Origin: Hybos culiciformis
Taxonomy: Eukaryota > Arthropoda > Insecta > Diptera > Hybotidae
Assembly (NCBI GenBank): GCA_964007475.1
Contig: OZ023273.1
Span: 80,888,598 to 80,952,597, forward strand
Direction: 5' to 3'
DNA: 64,000 nucleotides
The position numbers and the translations under genes were made by a program. Positions 33,110 to 44,105 of the stretch are shown here, in pieces (the stretch's first letter is position 1; every line of letters begins with the position of its first letter). The notes below the pieces were generated by a model that did not search any database, was not told where the DNA came from, and saw only the letters and a list, made by a program, of their open reading frames with translations.

Positions 33110-33650
33110 ATTACTGCTGCAGCTTTTTCTGACGCGTATTTATTTTGCTACCAATACGTCAGCTTGGTGTCCAGCCGTAGAGCCGGATATCTGGTTTTGA
33201 ATTTGCCCGGATATCTGGTTTTGAACCCTGAGCGACTCCTAAGGTCATTCTTCTCCATGTTGACAACCGGTTCGACGGCTCCAACAGTGAAACGTCCCTT
33301 TATCAAACCATGCTCACGTTCGGATAAAGCGCCGGCGTTTTGCACTGCGGCTTCAGCAATTTAACACCTGTGTCGAGCATGCATACTATATGCCGAGGCG
33401 AATTAAGATCTTTTTTCGCATTGCTTATGAGTACCAATCGGCGCGTCTTCCAAACTTCGGCGAAGACTCCTTCTCTTAAGCAGCGATTAAACATGCCCAG
33501 AAAAAACTATTCCATCTGGGCCTGGTGCCCGCAGTGCAAAGCTCCTCCTCAGTGAAAAGCGGCGGTTCCACCTGGATAGCACGAGAAATTTCTACTGGCA
33601 TTTCTGGGTGTGGTGCGATAATGCATCCACAATTTTCACTATCTTTGAAG
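33110..33650 (-). pseudogene. R1/LOA-type LINE reverse transcriptase fragment
   Basis: Reverse reading: EMPVEISRAIQVEPPLFTEE, a frame break, FNRCLREGVFAEVWKTRRLV, LISNAKKDLNSPRHIVCMLD, then QNAGALSEREHGLIKGRFTV with GAVEPVVNMEKN. These are fingers-domain blocks of R1-clade polymerases. The sequence is clearly more GC-rich than its surroundings, which fits a different insertion history. Only about 150 residues remain. Confidence 0.75.
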
Positions 33651-33734
33651 CATTCATCAGAGGAATTGAAGATCGTGCTTCCAGTTTACGGAGGACTATA
33701 TTCTAATGAAAGATTAAATTTTAAAAATATTTAA

Positions 33735-34003
33735 GGATGCACTAGAAAAGCCCCAGATGAAAAAATTATTGAAAAGGTTGTACAGATTGCGAAAAATTCT
33801 AGATCCTCAGGTGTACTAGTGGAGTTCGGGAAAAAATAAGATGTAAATAAAATTCTTAAACTAACGAAAAAACTTACTGGAACAAACATAAGTATAGACA
33901 GAGATCTGAGAACGGCAGGGAGGGTAAGAAAAGATCTAATTCTAAAAACCAGAAAAGTTATAAATGGAATTGATAGCTCTGATAACATAAAAATAAATAG
34001 CTG
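33735..34003 (+). pseudogene. LINE ORF1-like fragment (tentative)
   Basis: The forward reading RKAPDEKIIEKVVQIAKNSR, VLVEFGKK, LTKKLTGTNISIDRDLRTAG and RVRKDLILKTRKVI resembles the RNA-binding end of LINE ORF1 proteins, in which a growth from 'L.G..I.I..D' to 'R..RK.L' is usual. One stop interrupts it after EFGKK. I could not assign a clade. Confidence 0.4.
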
Positions 34004-34970
34004 ACACATAAACATAAAAATAAATAGCTGATTTCAATCAATTCAAATAGAGCTTTCATTTCCAATTAATCCAAATTGACCAATTGCATTTGCATAATTA
34101 GCGAAATTATACGAAATTGACAAAATTATGCAATCATTTTATTTACATTGAAATTAGTATGAAAATCTCAATTTTAGTTGAACTATAAAATATTAATTAG
34201 TTAATAATAAAAAATTAATATTTTGTAAATATTTTATTACTATTTTATATAATAATTCAAATAAAATTTAAGTTTATGAATTTTCATACAAATTTCAATA
34301 AAAATTATTACTATTAGCCGCTAGAGGGACATTATATCAAGTCAATTCAAATTGCGTCGGCGTCGATTCATATCACTTGACAGTGAACTTTTTTTTAGAA
34401 AAGTGTACTTTTAAGACTAAATCACACCATAGACAATATCATATTTTTTCCTTTTTTTCATACGGGATTTTAAGATTATGATTTCAGCAAACCCACTCAT
34501 ATGTTTTCAGACATTTATTTTGTTTAAATTTGTTGTTATTTTTGTTAAGTTTATTATACGTCGTAAACGCGAGTGAATTACGTCGACCATATCCTCCAGC
34601 ATTTATCAAAATTTATTGTTAGATTATTTTTTTTGTAATTCTGGCAACTTTTAAACAATTACAATTTTCTGTATTATTGGAATTGGAGACAAAAATAAAT
34701 TATTATGAATTTTTTTAATTTTTCCAATTTGATTTAATATTTAATGTACTTAAAATTAAAATTTAATGTACTTAAAATTAAAATCTGTAAAGTCCAAGGA
34801 AAATAAAAAAACCTCACTTCCACATACAAAATTTCAATACGTGGATGGTATTGGATGGTACGTGACGTCACGTGACGATTTCCATTAAAGCGCACCTCTG
34901 TTTTCGTTAGTCATAAGCCGCGTTAAGGATCTACGTTCCAATAACCAATTGTTTTGTGATAAACAAGAAG
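34004..34970. other. AT-rich interval with a small inverted repeat
   Basis: ATTGAAATTAGTATGAAAAT at 34147-34166 pairs with ATTTTCATACAAATTTCAAT at 34280-34299 (one mismatch) and could be a tiny MITE. The direct repeat TTTAATGTACTTAAAATTAA lies at 34739-34780. No gene is seen. Confidence 0.45.
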
Positions 34971-35151
34971 GTACCATGGTGCTAGAAAAAAAGTATAATA
35001 AAAATTTTAATGAATTGTATAATAAAATAAATGAAATAGGTAGTAATAAAAAGTAGCATAAGTCTGTCTGTCAAGATATTAGTTTAAGTGAAAATGATCG
35101 AATTAAGATTTTATTAAATTATAATAAACTTCTCAGTAAATGTATCCCATC

Positions 35152-35902
35152 TAGGGATTGCACATTCGAAATTCGAAATTCGAGAATTCCGGAATTCGTT
35201 TTCATAATATAGTTTCGAATTCCGAAAATTTCCCAGCGAATTCCGAAATTAAAATTTATTTTTTCGTGCTCTCTCCAACTTTTAAATAATGTTTTCGTTT
35301 ATATTCTATATTCTAATTCTATATTCTAATTCTATAAAAATTAAATCTGAAATGAAATTCTTTGAAGAGAACGGCTTTCATGGCAAAATATTAGAGTCCG
35401 CCTACTCATTTTTGATTTTGATTCCGCCATCGAGCATGGAGTCTGAGCGAGCTTTCTCAATTGCAGGTAACTTTTGTACAAAAGTTCGTCCGAGACTCGG
35501 AGACGCAGCTTTAAATGATCTCTGCTTCCTCGAAGCATATTTTAGGCAAATAAAACAATAATTTTATATTTTTTAATTTGTTAAATGATATGCCAAATTA
35601 GAATGTTTCTGTACAATAATTTTATGTTTATATTTCGTTTTAAATAATATAGTTTTTTAACTATTATTGTTATTTAATAATTGAATTTGGTATAATTTTA
35701 CAGTATGTTCGATTTTTATTTTTAAAAAAAGTATTTTTTAGTCAATAAATAACAATGAATTATCTCAAATAAGTTATTTTTATTATTTGTATAGACATAA
35801 AAAAAATTAATAATATTACGGAATTCGACCGAATTCCGAAAATATTTAATTTCGAATTCCGAATTCCGATTTTTTTATTATCGTCAAAATTTGCAATCCC
35901 TA
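35152..35902 (+). mobile_element. hAT element remnant with perfect 8-bp target duplication
   Basis: The ends TAGGGATTGCA and TGCAATCCCTA are inverted repeats. ATCCCATC flanks both sides (35144-35151, 35903-35910). Subterminal GAATTCCGAAATTCG motifs recur at both ends, probable transposase sites. The interior keeps one exon-like frame, the transposase C-terminus. Confidence 0.88.
35289..35561 (+). pseudogene. hAT transposase C-terminal dimerisation domain
   Basis: LILIPPSSMESERAFSIAGN followed by FCTKVRPRLGDAALNDLCFL and EAYF is the hAT C-terminal dimerisation motif (SxESERxFSxAG ... RxRLxxxxLxxLxFL). Zinc finger and catalytic core are absent. The domain itself is uninterrupted for about 70 residues. 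Confidence 0.85.
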
Positions 35903-36231
35903 ATCCCATCGAATGTCAGTATTTCTATATTTTTCTTCCTCCTTATTAACATGAGTTATATATATCCGGCACCAAATAAAATTCATGAATCACAAAATTC
36001 CCAAAATGTTAATACAGTAATGAGTAATAACTTAGGTACAGTTGATAAAAATATAATTAGTAATCAGTACTCTGATGTTTTAGACGCGATGAAGATTAGG
36101 GTTCAAAATAAATAAATTATTAAACATGATTATACATGTTTTCAGAATCGTAAAACAAAGGAATGAAGATCCTAATAAAATAATAAAAAAGGATTATTAT
36201 TATACGGTTGAGATTCTTCAGCATGACAATT

Positions 36232-37556
36232 CTTTGAGAAACTTTGATTTTCGAATTTCGAACATGGATCAAGGGGTCTCCCTGGCCGGATTCGGATTTC
36301 CTAATTTGTTTGCCTAATTTGTACCTATTTGTGCTACAAAAATTATTTAATTTGTGCTCTTCAAAATTATTTAACAACAATTTTTTTAGATTAAGCGCAA
36401 TTTAAAGGTACACAGATAAATAGATGGGGTAAAATAGGTTTTTTCATATAAAATTTTTCCGGAGAAAAATGCTAGTAAAATATTTGTGTCAATTTTTCTT
36501 ATTAGTACATAATTAAGTACACAGATCTGGGAAAAAATCTGGCATATAAAAAGTTTTTACAGATATTTCGAATACATAACAGAATTTAAAACTTCTGTTT
36601 TGTGGATATTTCGAAAATAATTTGTCAACATTTTTCCTACAATTTATCTCCCTAGGCAATAAAATCAAAGGAAAAAACAAAAAAAAAAAAGTAAAAAACA
36701 ATTATAAAAAAAATTTAATCAGCTACAAAATTTAAATTTTAAATTTTTTAAGAAAATATGGTAAGTAAATAATTTTTTTTATCAATTATTTTAAGCTTTG
36801 AATGTTCAAAATTTTTAGGATGAGAAGAATATAGTTTAGATGATATTTTTGAAAAAGTCATCAGTATAATAATCAATTGTATTCATTTTTTTATTAATAT
36901 TATAAGTATTATTAAATTTTGTTTCAGAATGTATTTATAATTTATGTAAATTATTTATTATTTTTTAAACAGATTAAATTAAAAAAATAATAATATGATT
37001 ATTTTCGAAACTAAAATCTATTGTGTACTTCCTTTAAATTGCGCTTTAGGCGAAAATTCCTAAATTTCAACCGAATTTAGGAAAAGGAAAAATGCTACCA
37101 TTTAGTGCTTAATTTATGCTTGCATTTATTGTACTTTGTGAAAGGTGGGGTGGGGGGCGTGCGACCTATTGGTTGGTCAGTGGTATTTGCGGCGCTCGAA
37201 AAGTTTTTCGAACTTACATTTTTTTCCACTCTTCAGCGCGGATTTTTTTTTTTTTTTATAAAACAAATCATCACAAAGTACAGTACACGCAAGCACAAAT
37301 TAAGCACTAAATGGTAGCATTTTCCCTTTTCCAAAATTCGACGAAAATAAATTCGGTTGAAATTTAGGAATTTTCGCCGAACCGAAAAAATTGTTCTTAA
37401 ATAATTTTGAAGAGCACAAATTCTAGTTTTTGTAGCACAAATAAGCATAAATTAAGCACTAAATGATAGCATCATTATTTTTTTGGAAATTCGAATCCGG
37501 CGAGAGATACTCCTTGATCCATGTTCGAAATTCGAAAATCAAAGTTTCTCAAAAAC
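36232..37556. repeat. fold-back structure with long imperfect inverted arms
   Basis: The left arm 36232-36390 (TTTGAGAAACTTTGATTTTC, then GAATTTCGAACATGGATCAA and TTTGTGCTACAAAAA) is inverted at 37404-37556. Nested within the right half, 37089-37147 and 37264-37328 form a second hairpin of about 60 bp with arms GGAAAAATGCTACCATTTAG and its complement. A third short pair joins 36393-36416 to 37022-37050 (GTGTACYTTTAAATTGCGCTT). No coding signal. Confidence 0.65.
36420..37020. other. AT-rich centre of the fold-back structure
   Basis: No gene or repeat is recognised within the left loop. Confidence 0.4.
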
Positions 37557-37589
37557 CAAGCGAGCACAAATGCTACTTTTTGTGGCAAT

Positions 37590-37740
37590 AATTTTTTTTT
37601 TTTTTTTTTTTTTAACAACACAAACAAATTCAAGTGAGACAAATTGAAAAATTGACACAAATTCCAGTCCGAGGTGGGAATCCAACCCACGACCGAACAC
37701 GCCGTAGGATAATGGTAATACCACTACACCATGACGGCCG
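37590..37740 (-). mobile_element. tRNA-derived SINE
   Basis: Read on the reverse strand from about 37740 the sequence starts GGCCGTCATGGTGTAGTGGT, containing a good A box (TGGTGTAGTGG). About 45 bases on it has GGGTTGGATTCCCACC, a B box. It ends in a tail of some 24 A (T run 37589-37612). This is a tRNA-like RNA polymerase III promoter with a short unrelated body, i.e. a SINE of about 130 bp. The anticodon-stem region is not intact enough to name the tRNA. Confidence 0.7.
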
Positions 37741-37769
37741 ACTAATAGTCACCAGACGCCGAAGCGATC

Positions 37770-38638
37770 ATAAATTTTGAGCGACCGCAAGGTACGCAGC
37801 GACGTTTTTTGACCTAACAGTAGCGACAAATTTTTAGGTGAAAGCGATCGCTCGCAGTCATAGAAGTCTCAAAAAAATAAAAAGCAGCGACCAATTCAGC
37901 TTGTTTATGCTGGGCATAACGTTGTTTTATAACCTTAAAGCTTAAATTCATTGTTACACTGGATTTGGCGTGGCTTATTGATTTTTGGAACTAGAATTTA
38001 AAATAAAATTGAAAAGTTTTTTTTGTTGGCGTGGTTAAAAGTTTAATAATTATTTAAAAACATAGTTAAACGTGAAGTATTTTTTATTATTAAATAATAA
38101 AATTTAATTATTATTAATATTATTATTAATTAAGAAAATCAAAAGAAAAAAAAATTTATTTTTGAAAGGTACAGGTGTACCTCCATAAACATTTCTTGGT
38201 GGATTTTGGATGCGAATTTTTTTTGGCATCTAATTAATTTAATGTAAGTACACTTTTAATTTTTTATATAATTAAAAACCTTTTTAAGGTGCCGGTCGTC
38301 GAACAGGGTACCGCGCGCAAAGGCATTAAATAAATTAAATAAATTTTTAGATTATATAAAAACTGAAGGTGATACTGCAGATGACGTGAACCTCTCAGAT
38401 TCGGCTGGAACTTATAGGAGAGATATTAGAGGCCATGACCAAACCCACAAAACCGAAAAACGTTCTTGGTGCAAAGGCCCCGATTCGGAGATTGGCCCCC
38501 TAAAGTTTTCATACATTTTGTTGGGAAATTTTTTTTTTGCCAGATTGGTCCTATTTTTAGAAAAAGGATAGGTGGGTGTCCCTGACCGAGACGGAAGATG
38601 GTCAGTGTACTCCCTTCACAAAAAAAAAGGATATATAG
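37770..38638. other. left part of the hAT element, non-coding
   Basis: Subterminal AGCGAC/GCGATCG repeats at 37770-37890, then AT-rich sequence. A GC-richer patch at 38290-38620 has open frames on both strands but no family resemblance. Confidence 0.45.
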
Positions 38639-39740
38639 TTCAAACATAAAAAGAATTATATGTTTTTAATTCAAACATTAAAAGAATTATTATAAATTTA
38701 AATGAATTGGTGGCGGGACTGGCCGGTAATCGATCAGTTTTTAAGAATTTTGTTTTGCGAATTATAAGTAGAAACTTTACTAAACATGAATGGTACACGC
38801 ACATTAATTTTTAATTCAAACATAAAAAGAATTATAATAAATTTAAATGAATTGGTGGGGGGACTGGCCGGTAATCGATCAGTTTTTAAGAATTTTGTTT
38901 TGCGAATTATAAGTAGAAACTTTACTAAACATGAATTTCGTACACGTACATTAATTTTTAATTCAAACATAAAAAGAATTATAATAAATTTAAATGAATT
39001 GGTGGCGGGACTGGCCGGTAATCGATCAGTTTTTAAGAATTTTGTTTTGCGAATAATAAGTAGAAACTTTACTAAACATGAATTTGGTACACGAACATTA
39101 ATTTTTAATTCAAACATAAAAATAATTATAATAAATTAAAATCAATTGGTGGCGGGACTGGCCGGTAATCGATCAGTTTTTAAGAATTTTGTTTTGCGAA
39201 TCATAAGTAGAAACTTTCCTAAACATGAATTTGGTACACGCACATTAATTTTTAATTCAAACATAAAAAGAATTATAATAAATTTAAATGAATTGGTGGC
39301 GGGACTGGCCGGTAATCGATCAGTTTTTAAGAATTTTGTTTTGCGAATAATAAGTAGAAACTTTACTAAACATGAATTTGGTACACGAACATTAATTTTT
39401 AATTCAAACATAAAAATAATTATAATAAATTAAAATCAATTGGTGGCGGGACTGGCCGGTAATCGATCAGTTTTTAAGAATTTTGTTTTGCGAATCATAA
39501 GTAGAAACTTTCCTAAACATGAATTTGGTACACGCACATTAATTTTTAATTCAAACATAAAAAGAATTATAATAAATTTAAATGAATTGGTGGCGGGACT
39601 GGCCGGTAATCGATCAGTTTGGAAGTATTTTGTTTTGCGAATTATAAGTAGAAACTTTACTTAACATGAATTTGGTACACGCACATTAATTTTTAATTCA
39701 AACATAAAAAGAATTATAATAAAGAATTATTATATTTTAT
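38639..39740 (+). repeat. 147-bp satellite, seven copies
   Basis: GGTGGCGGGACTGGCCGG (one copy GGTGGGGGGACTGG) recurs at 38709, 38854, 39001, 39148, 39295, 39442 and 39589, so spacing is 145 then 147 bp five times. Copies four and six share ATCAATTGG and TTTCCTAAAC variants, giving a 294-bp higher-order period. Since 147 is 49 codons, both strands stay open (forward RSVFKNFVLRIISRNFTKHE, reverse SCLVKFLLIIRKTKFLKTDR); I read this as a by-product, not as proteins. Confidence 0.9.
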
Positions 39741-39775
39741 GTGATGAAAGACAAATAATAATTTATTTTTTTAGA

Positions 39776-40092
39776 ATGGATTTAAGCTCGGATTCGAGTA
39801 GTGAGGTTGATGACGATGTTGAAATGGTAAACAGCTCAGATGTAGCATCGGGCAATGTACCAACCCTTTCAAATTGTCCCGATTACGAATTGTTTCTTAA
39901 ATCAATTAAAAGAAACGAAAAATGGAAAAGTAATGTTAAAATTAATTTACATAGAAAGAATAACTCAAACTGTTCGTCAATTGCTTGGCAGCATTTTGGA
40001 CACCTTATCGTCAAAGATAAAACCTTTTTTAAAAATAAAGTATTCTGCGTTGATTGTTTTAAAACGAGTGATGTTATTTCAGAAATAAAATG
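39776..40092 (+). pseudogene. hAT transposase first exon with half a BED zinc finger
   Basis: Starts MDLSSDSSSEVDDDVEMVNS, an acidic head common in hAT proteins. Residues 71-98 (SSIAWQHFGHLIVKDKTFFK then NKVFCVDCFKTSD) give the W...F and C-x2-C of a BED finger. A GTAAGT donor at 40093 falls right where the His ligands should follow in exon 2. No exon 2, catalytic core or dimerisation domain was found in the remaining 3.9 kb, so the gene is probably truncated. Confidence 0.65.
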
Positions 40093-40795
40093 GTAAGTTT
40101 TTAAAAAATATTCTTAAAATTAAAAATAAATAATTTATTGTATCATATATTTGCTTAAAAACACGAAATAATTCGAATTTTCTAAATTTATATTTAAATT
40201 CCAATTACAGTTTAATATTACAAAATTTTCTCGAGAACAAAGTATTGGAGGAAAGACAGTGGTGCGTAATATAAATAAGTTTTCTCTGGTTTTCATTTTT
40301 TGGACTTAATGTATGTTTACTTTTTAGTCCTACATTGTCCTTCAGTTTCTATTCTTTTTTTAATATCATATTACTTATTACTTTGTACATAGGTTCTTTC
40401 TAGATATTTAAATACTTTTCTGGGATTATGATACTTGGTTTTGAGTTAATTGCATGTTTTTACTATTATAAATGTTAAAGAATTCAAAATTAATTTAAAA
40501 AATGAGAGCGTATAATAATAAAGATTATTCACAGTGGACATAGTGATAAATATCTGCGATACGTCACCAAAAATACAAATCGATGGTCCCTATTGAAAGT
40601 ATGACGAGTGAAAATAAAAACTTTTCAGGAGAGTGATTAAAGTAGGGATACCATATTTTGTTCTCATTAAAAGAGACCAAAAAGAGGAAATTTTTAGTAA
40701 TATTTCGAAAACGGTGCGTTTTATAGCATTTTTAAGGTTGTCCAACCCCCGGTGACCATAAATCCAACTTTTCATTACCTATTCAAAAAGCCCTA
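40093..40795. other. AT-rich interval of the hAT element
   Basis: Intron-like A+T sequence after the BED exon. No coding signal. Confidence 0.4.
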
Positions 40796-40942
40796 GAACT
40801 TGAAAAACTATCAAAAAGTTGCTGAGATATTGAATTTTGAAAAAAAAAAAAATGATGATAAATTCTTCCGTAGAATTTATCATTTTTATATTTTTCAAAA
40901 CTCAGTAGCTAAGTTACCCTTTGATAGTTTTTCAAGTTCACA
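40796..40942. repeat. inverted repeat, arms of about 55 bp
   Basis: GAACTTGAAAAACTATCAAA starts the left arm at 40796. Its complement TTTGATAGTTTTTCAAGTTC ends the right arm at 40938. The centre ATGATAAATTCTTCCGTAGAATTTATCAT is itself a near palindrome. Confidence 0.7.
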
Positions 40943-43738
40943 CGTTTTAAGTGAAATTTTTGTTGTCAGATTGATGAACAATTATAGTTATTTTATAAAT
41001 TGGGGAAAATATCTAAGAAGAATTAATATTTATCATTTCTACTGATTCAACACGTATATTGTATGAAATCGAACGATATCCTTCCCTTAAACTGGTATTT
41101 TTATTCATTTCTGCTTTTTATGAATCAAATTTGAATGAAATCGGAAGAACTTTTGCAGTCCTCCCCGGGAGGGGTTTCTGGGTAGGGTGCCATTCAAATT
41201 TTAAAATAGCCTATAACGACCCCGAGACATAGAGACGGTGTAAATTTTTAACGATCGGTTGAGTGGTTTAGTTTTTAATATTTATTGTTTGATTTCTATA
41301 TATTCGAAGAGATCCCAAAAAGAGGGGGAAATTTGTGTGTTTTTATGTACCAAATTTAAATGAAATCGGACAAACTTTTGAAGTCCTCCCCTAGGGTAGG
41401 AGGTCAATAAATTTTTTGTTACGAAATTTGTGTGTAATTATTTCCTCTTCTTACGTTCCGAATTTGAATCAAATCGGACGAACTTTTGAAGTCCGCCTCC
41501 ATTTGAGGTCCTTGGGTAGGATGTCGCTGGGTAGGAGGTCAACCAATTTTTTGTTACGAAATTTGTCTGTAATCAGTGCTCTTTTTACATACCAAAATTG
41601 AATGAAATCGGACGAACTTCTGAAGTCCGCCTCCAGGGGAGGTCTCTGGGTAGGAGGTCCCTGAGTAGAAGGTCCCTGGGTAGGAGGTCGCTGGGTAGGA
41701 GGTCAACAAATTTTTTGTTTCGAAATTTGTGTGTTATCACATCCTCTTTTTACATACCAAATTTGAATGAAATCGGACGAACTTTTAAAGTCTGCCTCCG
41801 GGGGAGGTCTCTGGGTAGGAGGTCAACAAATTTTTTGTAACGAAATTTGTGTGTAATCAGTTCCTCTATTTACGTACCAAATTTAAATGAAATCGGACAA
41901 ACTTTTGAAGTGGGCCCCCGGAAGAGGTCCCTGGGTAGGAGGCCAATCAAATTTTAAAATAGCCAATAACGACCCGCGACCTGACACAAAGACATGGTGT
42001 AAGTTTGAAAACGATCGGTTGAGCGGTTTAGGAGCCTATTCGGAACAGACAAACAGACAAACAGACAAACATACAAACATACAAACATACAAACATACAA
42101 ACATACAACTTCGGTTTTATATATATAGATAGATAGACTAGCTGTACCCGCACACACGTTGTTGTGGAACACACGTTTTAAGTGAAATTTTTGTTGTCTG
42201 ATTGATGAACAATTATAGGAGCTATTATTATATAAATTTGGGAAAATATCTAAGAATTAATATTTATCAGTTCTACTTATTCAACACTTTAATTGTATGA
42301 AATCGAATGATATCCTTCCCTTAAACAGGTTTCCAAACCAAACCAAATTTGTGTTTTTATCCATTTCCTCTTTTTATGAATCCAATTTGAATGCCATTCA
42401 AATTTTAAAATAGCCTAAAACGACTCCGAGACAAAGCGACGGTGTAAATTTCGAAACGATCGGTTGAGTGGTTTAGTTTTTAATATTTTGTAGTTATTAG
42501 TAATAAAAAAATTGATTTCTATATATTCGAAGAGGCCCCCTAAAAAGAGGGAGCCAAATTTTTTGTTACGAAATTCGTGTGTTTAATCATTATTATGTAC
42601 CAAATTTAAATGAAATCGAACAAACTTTTGAAGTCCTCCCCTAGGAGGTCAATAAATTTTTTTTAAAAAATTTGTGCGTAATCAGTTCTTTTTACATACC
42701 AAATTTGAATGAAATCGGACGAACTTTTCAAGTCCGGCTCCATGGGAGGTCGCTGGGTAGGAGGTCAACAAAATTTTTGTTATGAAATTTGTGTGTTATC
42801 ATTTCCTCTTTTTACGTTCCAAATTTGAATGGAATCGGACAAACTTTTGAAGTCCGCCCCCAGGGAGGTCTCTGTTACGAAATTTGTGTGTAATCAGTTC
42901 CTCTTTTTACATACCAAATTTGAATGAAATCGGACGAACTGTTAAAATCCGCCCCGAGGGGAGGTCCCTGGGTAGGAGGTCAACAAATTTGTTGTTACAA
43001 AATTTGTGTGTTATCATTTCCTCTTTTTACGTTCCAAATTTGAATGAAATCGGACAAACTTTTGAAGGGAAAGTCCCTGGGTAGGAGGTCAACAAATTTT
43101 TTATTACGAAATTTTTACATACCAAATTTGAATGAAATCGGACGAACGGTTAAAGTCCACTCCGAGGAGGTCCCTGGGTAGGAGGTCCCTGGGTAGGAGG
43201 TCCCTGGATAGGAAGTCAACAAATTTTTTGTTACGAAATTTCTGTGTTATCATTTCCTCTTTTTACGTTCCAAATTTGAATGAAATCGGACAACCTTTTA
43301 AGTCCGCTCCAGGGGAGGTCCCTGGGTAGGAGGTCAACAAATTTTTCATTACGAAATTTCTGTGTGTTATCATTTCCTCTTTTTACATACCAAATTTGAA
43401 TGAAATCGGACGAACGTTTAAACTCCGCCGTCTGGGGGAGGTCTCTGGGTAGGAGGTTAACAAATTTTTTTTTACGAAGTTTGTGTGTAATCACTTCCTC
43501 TTTTTACGTACCAAATTTGAATGAAATCGGACGAACTTTTGAAGTCCGCCCCCGGGGGAGGGCTCTGGGTAGGAGGCCAATCAAATTTTAAAATAGCCTA
43601 TAACGACCCCCGACCTGACACAAAGACATGGTGTAAGTTTGAAAATGATCGGTTGAGCGGTTTAGGAGCCTATTCGGAACAGACAAACAGACAAACATAC
43701 AAACATACAACTTCTGCTTTATATATATAGATATATAA
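40940..43738 (+). repeat. duplicated 1.2-1.6 kb block made of a 100-170 bp minisatellite
   Basis: Two blocks start CACACGTTTTAAGTGAAATT (40940 and 42171) and end in GGTTTAGGAGCCTATTCGGA followed by ACAGACAAACATACAAAC and TATATATATAGAT (about 42130 and 43735). Inside, ACCAAATTTGAATGAAATCG with GACGAACTTTTGAAGTCCGC, GGGAGGTCCCTGGGTAGGAG and GTCAACAAATTTTTTGTTAC repeats at least 15 times, with the GGTCCCTGGGTAGGA core itself tandem (for example 41641-41702, 43171-43205). Open frames here are repetitive and not credible proteins. Confidence 0.85.
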
Positions 43739-43979
43739 TGTAAATGTTAATGTAATGTACATTTGTATCTAAAACAAACTATTCGTAATTAAAAATAAAA
43801 CTACATATCATATCACAGCAAAAAAAAAAAATTTTTCTTTAACGGTTTTTTTTTTAGCGATTATCAGCGACGCAGTAGCAAGCAATGATTTTTTTTTTAG
43901 CAGCAGTTCCAAAAAATTGAAAATATCGCTGCTAAGCCGCAGCGACCAAAAATTAATCGCGTTGGAGTCTGATAGTCAC

Positions 43980-44105
43980 AAATTAAGCACTAAATGCTCA
44001 CAAAGAATTGTCCGGGTGTAGAGCCTCCACCCAAAATTGTTTAAGATAATTTGTTTTTAAGAAGTGATAAAAAAAAAAAAAAATTTATTTGTTTTTACAT
44101 ATTAC
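43980..44105. other. continuation of the fold-back sequence after the hAT
   Basis: AAATTAAGCACTAAATG at 43980 repeats a motif of the hairpin arms at 37294-37312, so the hAT split a sequence related to that fold-back family. Confidence 0.5.

Larger units (their letters stand above)
35057..36115 (+). pseudogene. unrecognised open frame split by a hAT insertion
   Basis: A frame opens after a TAG at 35054, runs SENDRIKILLNYNKLLSK to the target duplication at 35144, and continues in phase from 35911 through MSYIYPAPNKIHESQNSQNV and NQYSDVLDAMKIRVQNK to a stop at 36115. I do not recognise the family. Phase continuity across one copy of the 8-bp duplication suggests an open frame before the insertion. 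Composition is as AT-rich as the flanks. Confidence 0.4.
37753..43971 (+). mobile_element. 6.2-kb hAT element with BED-finger exon and satellite arrays
   Basis: ATAGTCAC flanks both ends (37745-37752, 43972-43979), a perfect 8-bp duplication. Terminal repeats CAGACGCCGAAGCGAT and, inverted, CAGACTCCAACGCGAT match at 13 of 16 positions, with further GCGACCGC/CAGCGA motifs inside both ends. It contains one BED-finger transposase exon (39776-40092), a 147-bp satellite and a large minisatellite, but no catalytic region. Confidence 0.85.

Noticed and set aside
33990..34020. Repeat of ACATAAAAATAAATAGCTG
   Set aside because: Simple short duplication without other structure.
37640..37740. Functional tRNA gene
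   Set aside because: A and B boxes are present, but the acceptor and anticodon stems do not pair properly and a long A tail follows, so a SINE fits better.
38734..39664. Long open frames on both strands over the 147-bp repeats
   Set aside because: They exist only because the unit is 49 codons long and free of stops; the peptides repeat the monomer and match no family.
41416..43730. Arg-rich repeated open frames such as GRSLGRRSLGRRS
   Set aside because: Direct products of the minisatellite core; frames shift between units and there is no start, stop or splice logic.
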